Part shown: positions 1-7,783 of the stretch, piece after piece
How positions within the stretch are numbered: the first letter of the stretch is position 1
Layout of the letters: every line of letters starts with the position of its first letter
Source of the DNA: Bacilli bacterium
Lineage (GTDB): Bacteria; Bacillota_I; Bacilli_A; RF39; UBA660
Direction: 5' to 3'
DNA length: 64,000 bases
Assembly (NCBI GenBank): GCA_017612805.1
Contig: JAGAFD010000010.1
Location: 1-64,000 of the forward strand
Notes under the pieces: model-generated
Database searches by the model: none
Seen by the model: only the letters and a program-made list of their open reading frames with translations
Told to the model about the DNA's origin: nothing
Made by a program: the position numbers and the translations under genes

Positions 1-370
1 TATGAAAGATGTATATTATAAACCAAGTGAAGTTAATCAAATGAATTTATTAGATTATTTATCAAATATAAAAGAAGATAGAACACCTGAAGATTTATTA
101 ACTCAAGTAATACTAGATTTAGGATTAACACTTGATTTGAAGATTGAAGAAAAGACTATTTTAAATAATCAAGTATATTATGTTGAAGATAATTCGTTAG
201 TAGCTTGTTTTGATGATCAAGTTGATATAAATATAATTGATGAAATAAGTAAATGTAATCCTATGAGGGTTGTATTCAAAGATGTTTCATTTAAAACAGA
301 TAAAGATAAAATAAATTTAGAAGAAAGAATTAAAAAACTTTCACCAGAAACAGAAATAAGTATTTTATAA
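1..370 (+). CDS. mod: Type III restriction-modification methyltransferase (Mod), C-terminal end
   Basis: Only the last 122 codons or so are inside the window, and the reading frame is open to the left edge, so the true start is upstream. The segment with a leucine-rich LLDYLSNIKEDRTPEDLLTQ followed by LDLGLTLDLKI and VYYVEDNSLVACFDD resembles the C-terminal region of type III adenine-specific methyltransferases, which modify the recognition sequence for their Res partner. The catalytic motifs are not in the window. The next gene is Res, starting 13 nt after this stop behind GGAGGT, as in a mod-res operon. Identification rests mainly on that context plus the tail similarity. Confidence 0.75.
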   Translation, partial: MKDVYYKPSEVNQMNLLDYLSNIKEDRTPEDLLTQVILDLGLTLDLKIEEKTILNNQVYYVEDNSLVACFDDQVDINIIDEISKCNPMRVVFKDVSFKTDKDKINLEERIKKLSPETEISIL

Positions 371-383
371 GGAGGTGTAATTG

Positions 384-3300
384 ATGAAATTAAAATTCAA
401 ACATCAATCTTATCAAGATGATGCTGTTCAATCTTTAGTTAATTGTTTCATAGGACAAAAGAAAGGTTCAAGAAAAGATTTATTAGCTAGATATAAACAT
501 ACAGTTGATACAGGTTTATTTGCACACGAAGAAGAAGTAGAAGTTGTGTCATTTGGAAACCAATCAATTACATTAACTGAATCTGAAAGAATAAAAAATA
601 TAAGAAATATTCAAAGATTGAATGATATTAATTATACAGAGAATCAACCATTAGATGAATTTTCAATTGAAATGGAAACAGGAACAGGTAAGACATTTAC
701 ATATATTAAATCAATGTATGAACTTAATAAAGAATATGGATGGAGTAAATTTATTGTAATGGTTCCATCTATTGCCATTCGTGAAGGAGTTCAAAAATCT
801 TTTGATATTACCCAAGATTATTTCCAAGAGTTATATCATAAAAAAATAAGATATTTTGTTTATAATTCTTCAAATAGTTCAAATATAGCTAATATTAATA
901 CTTTTGCTTCAGATGATTCAATACAAGTTATGATAATTAATTATCAAGCATTTAATGCTAAAGGAACTGCTAATAGAAGAATATATGAAGAATTAGATGA
1001 GTTACAATCTAGAAGACCTATAGATGTAATTAAGTCAGTTCATCCAATATTAATAATTGATGAACCACAAAAATTTGGTGATAAAACAGAAGAATTATTT
1101 AATGAATTTAAACCATTATTTAAAGTTAGATATTCTGCTACTCATAAAAAAGGTAAAGAATATAATAAGATTTATAGATTAGATGCAATTGATGCATATA
1201 ATCAAAAGCTTGTTAAGAAAATTAATGTTAAAGGTATAGAGGTATTACATAATAAATCTGAAGATACATATTTATTCTTAGATAGTGTTAATATTAGTCA
1301 AAAACATGATCCAGAAGCAATTGTTGAAATTGAGGTTAAATCATCAACTGGTGTATCAAGGAAACTTATGAAAATTAAAGCAGGCGATGATCTATATACT
1401 AAGTCAGGAGGATTACAACAATATAAAGGTTATGTTGTTAGCGAAATAGATGGTAGATATGATCAATACGATAAAGTATTCTTTACAAATGGAGTAGAGA
1501 TTCAAGTTGGTCAAGCAGTTGGTGATGTGGATGAATCTCACATTATTAGAATTCAAATAAGAGAAACTATAAGATCACATTTTGAAAAAGAAAAAGAACT
1601 TCATAAATTAGGCATTAAAGTATTATCTTTATTCTTTATAGATGAAGTAGCTAAATATAAATATTATGAAGATGGAGCAGCATTAAAAGGCGAATATGCA
1701 AAAATATTTGAAGAAGAATATAATAAAGCATTAATTGATTATAGAACTTTATTTGATGAAGAATATGTTAAATATTTAGATTCATTTGATACTGGAAAAA
1801 TTCATGCAGGATATTTTTCAATAGATAAAAAAGGACATGAAGTTGATCCTAGTATTAATGATAAAAAAGAATATTTAAGTTTTGATGAAGATGCTTATGA
1901 TTTAATTATGAAAGATAAAGAAAGATTATTATCTTTGGAAGAACCTGTGAGATTTATTTTTTCACACTCTGCATTAAGAGAAGGTTGGGATAATCCAAAC
2001 ATTTTCCAAATATGTACATTAAAGCATAGTAATTCAGAAATAAGTAAAAGACAAGAAATTGGTCGTGGACTTCGTATTTGTGTTAATAATGATGGGGATA
2101 GAATGGATTATAGTGTATTAGAAAATAATTTTCATTCAATTAATACACTAACTGTGGTTGCAAGTGAATCTTACGATAGTTTTGCTAAAGCATTACAAAC
2201 AGAAATATCAGAAAGTTTATCAGAAAGACCAAAGAATTTTACTCAAGAATCATTTGTTGGTAAGATTCTTACAAATGAAGCTGGAGAACATTATGAATTT
2301 ACTCCAGAACATTTCCAAGATTTATTAATATTTAATGTAATGAATGGATATGTAGATCAAAAAGATAATTATAGAATAACTGATAAGTTTGTTGAAGATA
2401 TGGAAAATGGTAAACTAGAAGTAATGCCAGATTTAGTTGGATTTGAAGAGCAAATAGGACAATTAATGAAGAGATTATATTCTACTAATAATACTAAACT
2501 TGTTAGTGATGAAAGAAGAGAAAACATTAAGAACCTTGTACCAAATGCTAATTTTATGAAAAAAGAATTCCAAGATCTATGGAATAAAATAAATATTAAA
2601 ACAATATACGAAGTAGATTTTGATACTAAAGAATTAATTGATAAAGCAGTTCAAGCAATAAATGGAAAACTTAATATTGCTAAAATGCAAGTTAAAATAA
2701 CTGAAGGTGAGCAAAAAGATAAAATGTCTTCTGTATCAGTTAATAGTGGCAGTTCAATGACAGAAGGAAAAACTAAAACTGAAACAGTTGAAGATTTTTC
2801 ACCATCAATGGTTGAATATGATCTTATAGGTGAAATTACAAAAGATACTGGACTAACAAGAAAAACAGTTATTGATATATTAACTAAAATAACTCCAGAA
2901 AAATTTAATTACTATCAATATAATCCAGAAGAATTTATTAGAAAAGTAAGTAATTTTATCAATCAAGAAAAAGCAACTACAATTATAGATGGTATAACAT
3001 ATCATAAAACAGAGAATAAGTTTGATAATGATATATTTACAATAAATAATGTTCGTGGAGAATTAGGAGAAAATGCTATAGATGTTAAAAAGCATATTTA
3101 TGATTTCTTGGTTACTGATTCTAAAAATGAAAGAGAATTTGCTAAGAAACTAGAATCTGGTGAAGTAACTGTATATGCAAAATTACCTAATGGATTCAAA
3201 ATACCAACTCCAGTTGGAAATTATAATCCAGACTGGGCTATTGTATTTGATAATCCATCATTTAAATATATCTATTTTATAGCTGAAACAAAGGGTAGTA

Positions 3301-3440
3301 TGGATTCCCTAGAATTAAGAGATGTGGAAAAAGCAAAAATAGAATGTGCTAAAAAGCATTTTAAATGTATAAGTAATGATGAAGTTAAATACGATGTAGT
3401 AGATAGTTACGAATCATTAATTAATTTATTAACTGCATAA
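384..3440 (+). CDS. res: Type III restriction endonuclease Res subunit
   Basis: This is the ATP-dependent translocase/nuclease subunit of a type III restriction system. It works with Mod to cut unmodified invading DNA. A helicase Walker A motif, METGTGKT, lies near residue 96, and the Walker B variant IIDEPQKFGD near residue 225 is typical of Res proteins. SALREGWDNPN and the RQEIGRGLR segment form the second RecA-like domain (motif VI). The C-terminal region has NPDWAIVF and FIAETKG near residues 947-966, a PD-(D/E)XK nuclease signature. About 1018 residues is the usual size. ATG 384 is preferred over TTG 381 because it sits 7 nt after GGAGGT. The gene ends at a bidirectional terminator facing an XRE gene. 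Confidence 0.93.
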   Translation: MKLKFKHQSYQDDAVQSLVNCFIGQKKGSRKDLLARYKHTVDTGLFAHEEEVEVVSFGNQSITLTESERIKNIRNIQRLNDINYTENQPLDEFSIEMETGTGKTFTYIKSMYELNKEYGWSKFIVMVPSIAIREGVQKSFDITQDYFQELYHKKIRYFVYNSSNSSNIANINTFASDDSIQVMIINYQAFNAKGTANRRIYEELDELQSRRPIDVIKSVHPILIIDEPQKFGDKTEELFNEFKPLFKVRYSATHKKGKEYNKIYRLDAIDAYNQKLVKKINVKGIEVLHNKSEDTYLFLDSVNISQKHDPEAIVEIEVKSSTGVSRKLMKIKAGDDLYTKSGGLQQYKGYVVSEIDGRYDQYDKVFFTNGVEIQVGQAVGDVDESHIIRIQIRETIRSHFEKEKELHKLGIKVLSLFFIDEVAKYKYYEDGAALKGEYAKIFEEEYNKALIDYRTLFDEEYVKYLDSFDTGKIHAGYFSIDKKGHEVDPSINDKKEYLSFDEDAYDLIMKDKERLLSLEEPVRFIFSHSALREGWDNPNIFQICTLKHSNSEISKRQEIGRGLRICVNNDGDRMDYSVLENNFHSINTLTVVASESYDSFAKALQTEISESLSERPKNFTQESFVGKILTNEAGEHYEFTPEHFQDLLIFNVMNGYVDQKDNYRITDKFVEDMENGKLEVMPDLVGFEEQIGQLMKRLYSTNNTKLVSDERRENIKNLVPNANFMKKEFQDLWNKINIKTIYEVDFDTKELIDKAVQAINGKLNIAKMQVKITEGEQKDKMSSVSVNSGSSMTEGKTKTETVEDFSPSMVEYDLIGEITKDTGLTRKTVIDILTKITPEKFNYYQYNPEEFIRKVSNFINQEKATTIIDGITYHKTENKFDNDIFTINNVRGELGENAIDVKKHIYDFLVTDSKNEREFAKKLESGEVTVYAKLPNGFKIPTPVGNYNPDWAIVFDNPSFKYIYFIAETKGSMDSLELRDVEKAKIECAKKHFKCISNDEVKYDVVDSYESLINLLTA

Positions 3441-3445
3441 AAAAA

Positions 3446-3469
3446 GAAGTAGAGGATTCTACTTCTTTT
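3446..3469. terminator. Bidirectional terminator between res and the XRE gene
   Basis: A perfect 8-bp stem, GAAGTAGA / TCTACTTC with loop GGAT, is preceded by A residues and followed by TTTT. It can therefore end transcripts from both sides. It overlaps the last codons of the minus-strand XRE gene. Confidence 0.8.
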
Positions 3470-3731
3470 CATCTACTCTTGAATAATTAGTAATATGATC
3501 CTTATTATATGTTAAAAAATCAGTAGCTGTTATTTTTGATTTCGAATCATATTCTCTAAGATTATCCGCAAATTTATCTACTGTAGCTAATCGTACATTT
3601 ACTTTCAAATTTTCTATTTGATTTAAATATGAAAGTGAAGTACCAAGAATTTCTGCAAACTTTTCTTGAGATAAGTTATATTGCATACGATAATACTTCA
3701 AATTAATCGATAAAATCTCAATTAGTTTCAT
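3459..3731 (-). CDS. XRE-family helix-turn-helix regulator
   Basis: This is a 90-residue protein. LKYYRMQYNLSQEKFAEILG followed by TSLSYLNQIEN is a helix-turn-helix of the Cro/CI type near residues 12-42. The C-terminal half has no recognised domain. AGGAGG lies just upstream of the ATG on the minus strand. It is convergent with res and divergent from the 3886 gene. The region between the two genes contains two direct repeats (3772-3783 and 3798-3809) that could be its operators. It may control the restriction system or the integration module of E1; the target is inferred from position only. Confidence 0.75.
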   Translation of the reverse strand: MKLIEILSINLKYYRMQYNLSQEKFAEILGTSLSYLNQIENLKVNVRLATVDKFADNLREYDSKSKITATDFLTYNKDHITNYSRVDEKK

Positions 3732-3771
3732 ATACTTACCTCCTAACTTTTATCAAGATTTATTTTATAGA

Positions 3772-3809
3772 AACACGAAAGGAATGTCTTTATAAGGAAC
3801 ACGAAAGGA
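3772..3809. promoter_or_regulatory. Direct repeat pair, candidate XRE operator
   Basis: AACACGAAAGGA occurs at 3772-3783 and again at 3798-3809, 26 bp apart, in the intergenic region between the minus-strand XRE gene and the plus-strand gene at 3886. The spacing is about 2.5 helical turns. Position and repetition suggest an operator; binding is inferred. Confidence 0.4.
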
Positions 3810-3825
3810 TTTTATCTAAATACTG

Positions 3826-3854
3826 TTTACAAAATTCATTAAATAGTCTATAGT
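3826..3854 (+). promoter_or_regulatory. Promoter for the gene at 3886
   Basis: TTTACA (3826-3831) and TATAGT (3849-3854) are separated by 17 bp and lie about 30 bp before the start codon region. This is a good match to a sigma-A promoter. Confidence 0.55.
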
Positions 3855-3885
3855 ATAGAATGAAATAATTTAATGAGGTGTCGTT

Positions 3886-4224
3886 ATGCATAAACAATTG
3901 GAAGACCTTCTAAACATATATAAAAATAATCTTAATAATTATAAATTTGAAAATGAAAGTTCAAATATTATTGAATTTGAAGAAAAACAATTTGATGATT
4001 TATTAGTTAGTATTAGTCTTAACAATATTGATTACATTTATTACATATTTTTATATATAGAGGAAGAATCAAAGATTATCTTTAAAGGATTAATAAAAAA
4101 ATCAAATGAAAATATAAAGAATATATATGATCAAGTTTTTAATGATTTATCTAGTATGGAACTAGAATCGTTTTTATCTAAATATCATGATGTTTTAGAA
4201 AAAAATTTTTTGAGTTTTAACTAA
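3886..4224 (+). CDS. Hypothetical protein, 112 aa, first gene of the E1 regulatory module
   Basis: I do not recognise this acidic, soluble protein. It starts at ATG 3886 after GAGGTG and has its own promoter. It is rich in Asn, Ile and Leu with alternating helical stretches, and has no signal peptide or membrane segment. In E2 the gene at 42403 (104 aa) occupies the same position, upstream of the promoter/terminator array, but the two proteins are not clearly similar. A regulator of excision is possible; this is inference from position. Confidence 0.55.
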   Translation: MHKQLEDLLNIYKNNLNNYKFENESSNIIEFEEKQFDDLLVSISLNNIDYIYYIFLYIEEESKIIFKGLIKKSNENIKNIYDQVFNDLSSMELESFLSKYHDVLEKNFLSFN

Positions 4225-4386
4225 TATTATAAAAAATGAATAGAAAATATACAAAAAAGTATATTTTTTATTTTGACTAAAACAACGAATATATTAGGAA
4301 TATTTATAATTTATATGAAATTTTATGGGGAATAATTGGGAATGGTATAGATGAAAAAAGTTGGGATTTATTTTGGTGATGTCAAG

Positions 4387-4395
4387 TGCTATAAT
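4387..4395 (+). promoter_or_regulatory. Extended -10 promoter P1 (E1)
   Basis: TG-C-TATAAT is a perfect extended -10. Surrounding bases (TATTTTGG upstream, TAGTAAA downstream) are shared with the corresponding site in E2 at 42787-42795. Its transcript would meet a terminator after about 40 nt. Confidence 0.55.
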
Positions 4396-4424
4396 GTAGT
4401 AAAGTGGAGTAAGTATGGGAGGAG

Positions 4425-4446
4425 ATAGTTATTTATAACTATTTTT
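4425..4446 (+). terminator. Terminator T1 (E1)
   Basis: The stem ATAGTTA / TAACTAT with loop TTTA is followed by a T run. It lies just downstream of P1, so P1 would yield only a very short RNA unless termination is overcome. Confidence 0.6.
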
Positions 4447-4472
4447 ATTTGTCAAAAAATGACAGATAATTA

Positions 4473-4500
4473 TTGACTTTTTGTAATTATGGTGTAGAAT
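4473..4500 (+). promoter_or_regulatory. Promoter P2 (E1)
   Basis: TTGACT (4473-4478) and TAGAAT (4495-4500) are separated by 16 bp. P2 drives the leader ORF at 4570. Confidence 0.6.
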
Positions 4501-4569
4501 AAAAGGCAATTAGTTGAGGAAAATCCTTAGTATAGTATCAGCAATGCTAATTATTAGAGGTGATGCACT

Positions 4570-4674
4570 ATGGTTAGACAAAACTATTATTTACTAAAAC
4601 CTAAATTACAAGATAGTGTCCTAGACTCTTCAGAAGGAGTTAGCATCACTTATTCTACAGTAAAGAAATTATAA
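4570..4674 (+). CDS. Leader peptide, 34 aa, before an intrinsic terminator
   Basis: This short ORF (MVRQNYYLLKPKLQ...) has the strong RBS AGAGGTG just upstream and ends exactly where the terminator stem begins. GTGATGC near its start can pair with GCATCAC at 4643-4649 inside the ORF. The equivalent ORF in E2 (42925-43032, 35 aa) is different in sequence but has the same place and length. This suggests a leader peptide involved in attenuation rather than a structural protein. Translation is inferred. Confidence 0.5.
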   Translation: MVRQNYYLLKPKLQDSVLDSSEGVSITYSTVKKL

Positions 4675-4720
4675 AAGAGAAGTTGTAGCTTTTATATATA
4701 GCAATCAATTTCTCTTTTTT
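4674..4720 (+). terminator. Terminator T2 (E1)
   Basis: AAAGAGAAGTTG (4674-4685) pairs with CAATTTCTCTTT (4706-4717), with one G-T pair, followed by T residues. It separates the leader ORF from the regulator gene at 4741. Confidence 0.75.
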
Positions 4721-4740
4721 AATTATCAGGAGGTTTGTGT

Positions 4741-5190
4741 ATGATTAAAAGTTCAAAAAATATTATTGGAACTATCGAATTAGAAAATTTTAATTATAGT
4801 GAAACTAAAAGAAATGTAGAACAATTATTTTCTAAATATCGAAGTTTTAAAGTAAAAGAAGAAATAATAGAAAAGAGATATAAGTCTGCTTTGTCATTAG
4901 ACAATTTAGGCATTTTTAGTTCGACAACAAGTGATCCTGTTGGAAATAAAGTTGAACAGTTAGAAAAATACACGAGCTTTACCGATTTGATTGATGAAGT
5001 ATATAGATTAAATAGAAATGATTTATCTAAGGATGAAATGATAATATATAAAAAATATTTAACTTCAAGAGTTAGAGATGATGATTTATTAGATTATTTG
5101 AACATTAATAGTAATAGCGGACTATCAAATAGAAAAAGAAGTTGCATTATTAAAGTTGCTATGTGGTTTGATTTAGAGGTATATAAATAA
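4741..5190 (+). CDS. ArpU/RinA-like transcriptional regulator
   Basis: This 149-residue protein starts at ATG 4741 behind AGGAGG. Its C-terminal half has the layout of phage late-gene regulators and sigma-like region 4 proteins: MIIYKKYLTSRVRDDDLLDYLN, then NSGLSNRKRSCIIKVAMWF, a helix-turn-helix followed by a basic helix. The gene at 43082 in E2 has the same position, length and C-terminal pattern (EEQHYYKGVFFLGNSESMIM, then RLRHIKKSCILKLALAM). These families activate or antiterminate late operons in phages; here the likely target is the downstream integration operon. The family assignment is from pattern only. Confidence 0.55.
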   Translation: MIKSSKNIIGTIELENFNYSETKRNVEQLFSKYRSFKVKEEIIEKRYKSALSLDNLGIFSSTTSDPVGNKVEQLEKYTSFTDLIDEVYRLNRNDLSKDEMIIYKKYLTSRVRDDDLLDYLNINSNSGLSNRKRSCIIKVAMWFDLEVYK

Positions 5191-5199
5191 TTATTATTG

Positions 5200-5220
5200 G
5201 CACAGAGATGTGCTTTTTTT
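5200..5220 (+). terminator. Terminator T3 (E1)
   Basis: The stem GCACA / TGTGC with loop GAGA is followed by seven T residues. It sits directly before the RBS of the next gene. Similar GCACA..TGTG hairpins followed by T runs occur at the same place in E2 (43555) and before the parB-like gene (9614). Confidence 0.65.
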
Positions 5221-5234
5221 ATTGGAGGAATAAT

Positions 5235-5519
5235 ATGAAAAGTAAATATGCTTATCCTAATATATTAAGAAAAATATATATTAGACTACACATGAAATAT
5301 TGTAAGTTGTTTCATAAAAAATATATAAGAGAATATACTGCAGTTTTTAAATATAAAAATAGAATTGATTATTTTATTAATGCTACAGGATTTAATAAAA
5401 GAGATTGCATTGAAAAAGTCAGAGATATAGTTTACAACTCTGGCTTTTTTGATGGAATAAAAAACAAAAAAGATATACAAGTAATTGTTATTGAGAATGA
5501 GGAGGATAATCATGAATAA
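5235..5519 (+). CDS. Hypothetical protein, 94 aa
   Basis: It starts at ATG 5235 behind GGAGG. The N-terminal half is strongly basic and rich in Tyr and Lys; the C-terminal part is acidic. No known domain is recognised. It overlaps the next small ORF by 8 nt, so the genes from 5235 to 9326 appear to form one operon leading to the recombinases. Confidence 0.6.
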   Translation: MKSKYAYPNILRKIYIRLHMKYCKLFHKKYIREYTAVFKYKNRIDYFINATGFNKRDCIEKVRDIVYNSGFFDGIKNKKDIQVIVIENEEDNHE

Positions 5520-5610
5520 CTATTTAAAATTTATTGAAGAAATGTATTTGAGAGGTGTTATTACTAAAGAAACATACGAAAAAGCAATAAAGAAGGTGGT
5601 TAAAGAATGA
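5512..5610 (+). CDS. Small hypothetical protein, 32 aa
   Basis: The start ATG 5512 follows GAGGAGG and overlaps the end of the 5235 gene. The product (MNNYLKFIEEMYLRG..., ending in a basic helix) resembles the short helical SHOCT-type tails found in mobile elements, but it is too short to classify. It overlaps the next ORF by 4 nt (ATGA). Confidence 0.5.
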   Translation: MNNYLKFIEEMYLRGVITKETYEKAIKKVVKE

Positions 5611-5708
5611 TTATACTTTTAATAATATTAGCATCTATTATTTCATTATTTTGTTACTGCTGTTGTGTAGTAGCAGCTAAAGCTGATGATGAAGCTGGAA
5701 TAAGATAG
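5607..5708 (+). CDS. Small single-pass membrane peptide, 33 aa
   Basis: The start codon overlaps the previous stop (ATGA). MIILLIILASIISLF followed by CYCCCVVAA is one hydrophobic, cysteine-rich membrane segment, and the tail is acidic. E2 has a membrane peptide of the same type at 43592-43735. Function unknown; conserved position in both elements supports a real gene. Confidence 0.5.
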   Translation: MIILLIILASIISLFCYCCCVVAAKADDEAGIR

Positions 5709-5718
5709 GAGGATTCTT

Positions 5719-5985
5719 ATGAATTTGATTGATTTAAAGAAAAAAATTAGTGAATCCAAAAAGATAGATTTTAATGACATAGATATAAAAGATGTGGATG
5801 AAATAACAGATATAAAAATTGATAAACGAAAATCAAGTAATGAAAGATTAGTTGATTTTTTAAATAAAACTAAAAATCCATATGTTTTTAGCATCAAAGG
5901 AAAATTAGTAAAAATTAGTTTCTCAAATACAGAAAAAACAGCAGATGATTGTTTAACGAGTGTACTCCAAAATTTATATAAATAA
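5719..5985 (+). CDS. Small protein, DUF6870-like, next to recombinases
   Basis: This 88-residue protein has DVDEITDIKIDKRKSSNERL, then KNPYVFSIKGKLVKISFS and a TADDCL motif. It is strongly similar to the 88-residue product at 43928-44194 of E2 (DIKIDKRKSSNDRLLDFL, KNPYIFKVNGRLVQIVFS, TADDCLTNVL). Proteins of this pattern commonly precede large serine recombinases in Firmicute elements and look like the DUF6870 group. It could be a recombination directionality factor; that is inference from position and size. Confidence 0.7.
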   Translation: MNLIDLKKKISESKKIDFNDIDIKDVDEITDIKIDKRKSSNERLVDFLNKTKNPYVFSIKGKLVKISFSNTEKTADDCLTSVLQNLYK

Positions 5986-6073
5986 GTCAAGTGTGCGATT
6001 TTCATAATCGCACATTCGTATTTATCTTTAAAAATTTATAAAATTTTCTTGCACATTGAAAGGAGGATTCTTA

Positions 6074-7783
6074 ATGGCTGGTAGAGGTAACAAAAAGCAC
6101 AGTTATAATACTGATGAAAATATGATATGGCATTTAGCAGCTTATGGAAGAAGATCCTTCGATGATTGTGATGACAATGAATCAAATACTATAATTAATC
6201 AAAGAAGACAAATTGAAGAATTTGTGGCTAATAACAAGAACATTATAATAGAAGATTATTATATGGATGATGGTTATACTGGAACAAACTTTAATAGACC
6301 TGGATTTAATAGAATGATGCAAGATATAACCAATGGAAAAATAAATGGAATTATTGTTAAAGATTTATCTAGATTAGGAAGAAATCATAAAGAAGCTGGT
6401 AAATATATTGAAGAAATATTTCCTATATATAATTTAAGGATAATCGCATTAAACGATAAAGTGGATTCGTATTTAGATCCTGAATCAATTAATAGCTTAA
6501 TAGTACCGATTAAAAATCTTATGAATGAAAACTATTCAAAAGATATTTCAAAAAAAGTATCAAGTGCTTATGTAACTATGGCAAAAAGTGGACAATATGT
6601 ATCTGGTACCCCACCTTATGGTTATATGATAGATCCTAATGATAAACATCATTTAATAATAGATGAAAAAGAAGCAATTGTTGTTAAAAAGATATTTGAT
6701 ATGGCTCTTAATGGTGATGGAAGAATTAAGATATGTAAGTATCTAAATAATAATGGAATACTATGTAGAAAAGAAATTCAAAGAAGAAAAAAGAAAAAAT
6801 TATCAATGGATCCATTTGATGTTTTATCAGAGTCATATTGGGGAACAACTACAATAGGAAGAATGTTATCAAGTGAAACTTATATTGGTAATCTAGTTCA
6901 ATTAAAAACTAAAAGAAGTTCATTCGGAGTTAATAAATTTGTGGTGAAAGAAAGAGATTCGTGGATTAAGACAGAAAATACTCATGAACCAATAATTAGT
7001 AAAGACGATTTTGATAAAGTACAAAAAATAATTAAATCTAATGAGTATAAGAGGAACAGAGAACCATCGAGTTATTCTATCTTTAATGGTTTATTAAAAT
7101 GTAGTGATTGTGGCAGAGCTATGATGAAACAAGAAGATAATAGAAAAAAATATAAAATATCCAATTATTTTTGTTCTACTCATTTAAGAGCGAGTAACCA
7201 ATGTACTTCTCATAAGATTAAAACTTCTGAATTAGAAGAAATAGTTTTAGAAACAATTCAATTGCAGGTGAAATTAATAATTGAATTAGATAAAAGTATA
7301 ACAAAACTAATTTTTAAAAGTTCTAAGGAAGAATATGAAGAAGAATATAAAAACAATATTAAAGTATTAGAAATAAAAATTAATAACTTAAGAGATATGA
7401 AAAGAAGATTATATGAACAATGGAAATTTCAAGATATAACAGAACATGATTTTAAGATACAATCAATAGAATTAGAAGATAAAATAAAATCTTTAACAAA
7501 AGAAATAGAATTATGTGAATCATCACATCTTGAAGCAATTAAAAAAATTAGAAAAAATGAGTATTGGATAAATCACTATAAAAGAAATAGAAAAATAAAA
7601 AAACTAAATAAAACAATTCTAAATGAATTAATTGATTCAATTATAGTTTTTGAAGAAGGTAAAGTTGAAATAGTATTTAAATATAATGATGAATATCTAA
7701 ATCTATTACATTATTTAGAAAGTGAAGGTGTTATTGTTGATGAAAAAATGGGTAGTAGGAGTTTACTTAAGACTATCGTTTGA
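6074..7783 (+). CDS. Large serine recombinase 1 of E1
   Basis: This is a 569-residue site-specific recombinase that would integrate or excise E1. The N-terminal resolvase domain carries the YxRxS motif (YGRRS, catalytic Ser 28) and DLSRLGRNH, which supplies active-site arginines. A recombinase domain with SGTPPYGYMIDP follows, then a zinc ribbon (CSDCGRAMMKQ ... C ... C) and a long coiled coil. ATG 6074, after AGGAGG, is preferred to the upstream ATG 6056. The same MxGRGNKK start occurs in the E2 homologue at 44270. The gene overlaps the second recombinase by 44 nt. Confidence 0.93.
   Translation: MAGRGNKKHSYNTDENMIWHLAAYGRRSFDDCDDNESNTIINQRRQIEEFVANNKNIIIEDYYMDDGYTGTNFNRPGFNRMMQDITNGKINGIIVKDLSRLGRNHKEAGKYIEEIFPIYNLRIIALNDKVDSYLDPESINSLIVPIKNLMNENYSKDISKKVSSAYVTMAKSGQYVSGTPPYGYMIDPNDKHHLIIDEKEAIVVKKIFDMALNGDGRIKICKYLNNNGILCRKEIQRRKKKKLSMDPFDVLSESYWGTTTIGRMLSSETYIGNLVQLKTKRSSFGVNKFVVKERDSWIKTENTHEPIISKDDFDKVQKIIKSNEYKRNREPSSYSIFNGLLKCSDCGRAMMKQEDNRKKYKISNYFCSTHLRASNQCTSHKIKTSELEEIVLETIQLQVKLIIELDKSITKLIFKSSKEEYEEEYKNNIKVLEIKINNLRDMKRRLYEQWKFQDITEHDFKIQSIELEDKIKSLTKEIELCESSHLEAIKKIRKNEYWINHYKRNRKIKKLNKTILNELIDSIIVFEEGKVEIVFKYNDEYLNLLHYLESEGVIVDEKMGSRSLLKTIV

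Larger units (their letters stand above)
4225..4569 (+). other. E1 regulatory intergenic region (two promoters and a terminator, no gene seen)
   Basis: No gene is seen here. An extended -10 promoter (4387-4395) is followed within about 30 bp by an intrinsic terminator (4425-4446). A second promoter follows at 4473-4500 and reads into a leader ORF. E2 shows the same order at 42787-42925. Short TTGGGA-type motifs near 4335 and 4362 resemble, on the opposite strand, the CCCAAAA repeats of E2. Confidence 0.6.

Noticed and set aside
5286-5513. Minus-strand 75-aa hydrophobic ORF
   Set aside because: It is the antisense shadow of the 94-aa gene, without an RBS.
7722-7783. Frameshift splitting one recombinase into two
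   Set aside because: Both proteins contain complete resolvase, recombinase, zinc-ribbon and coiled-coil parts, and the same arrangement occurs in E2.
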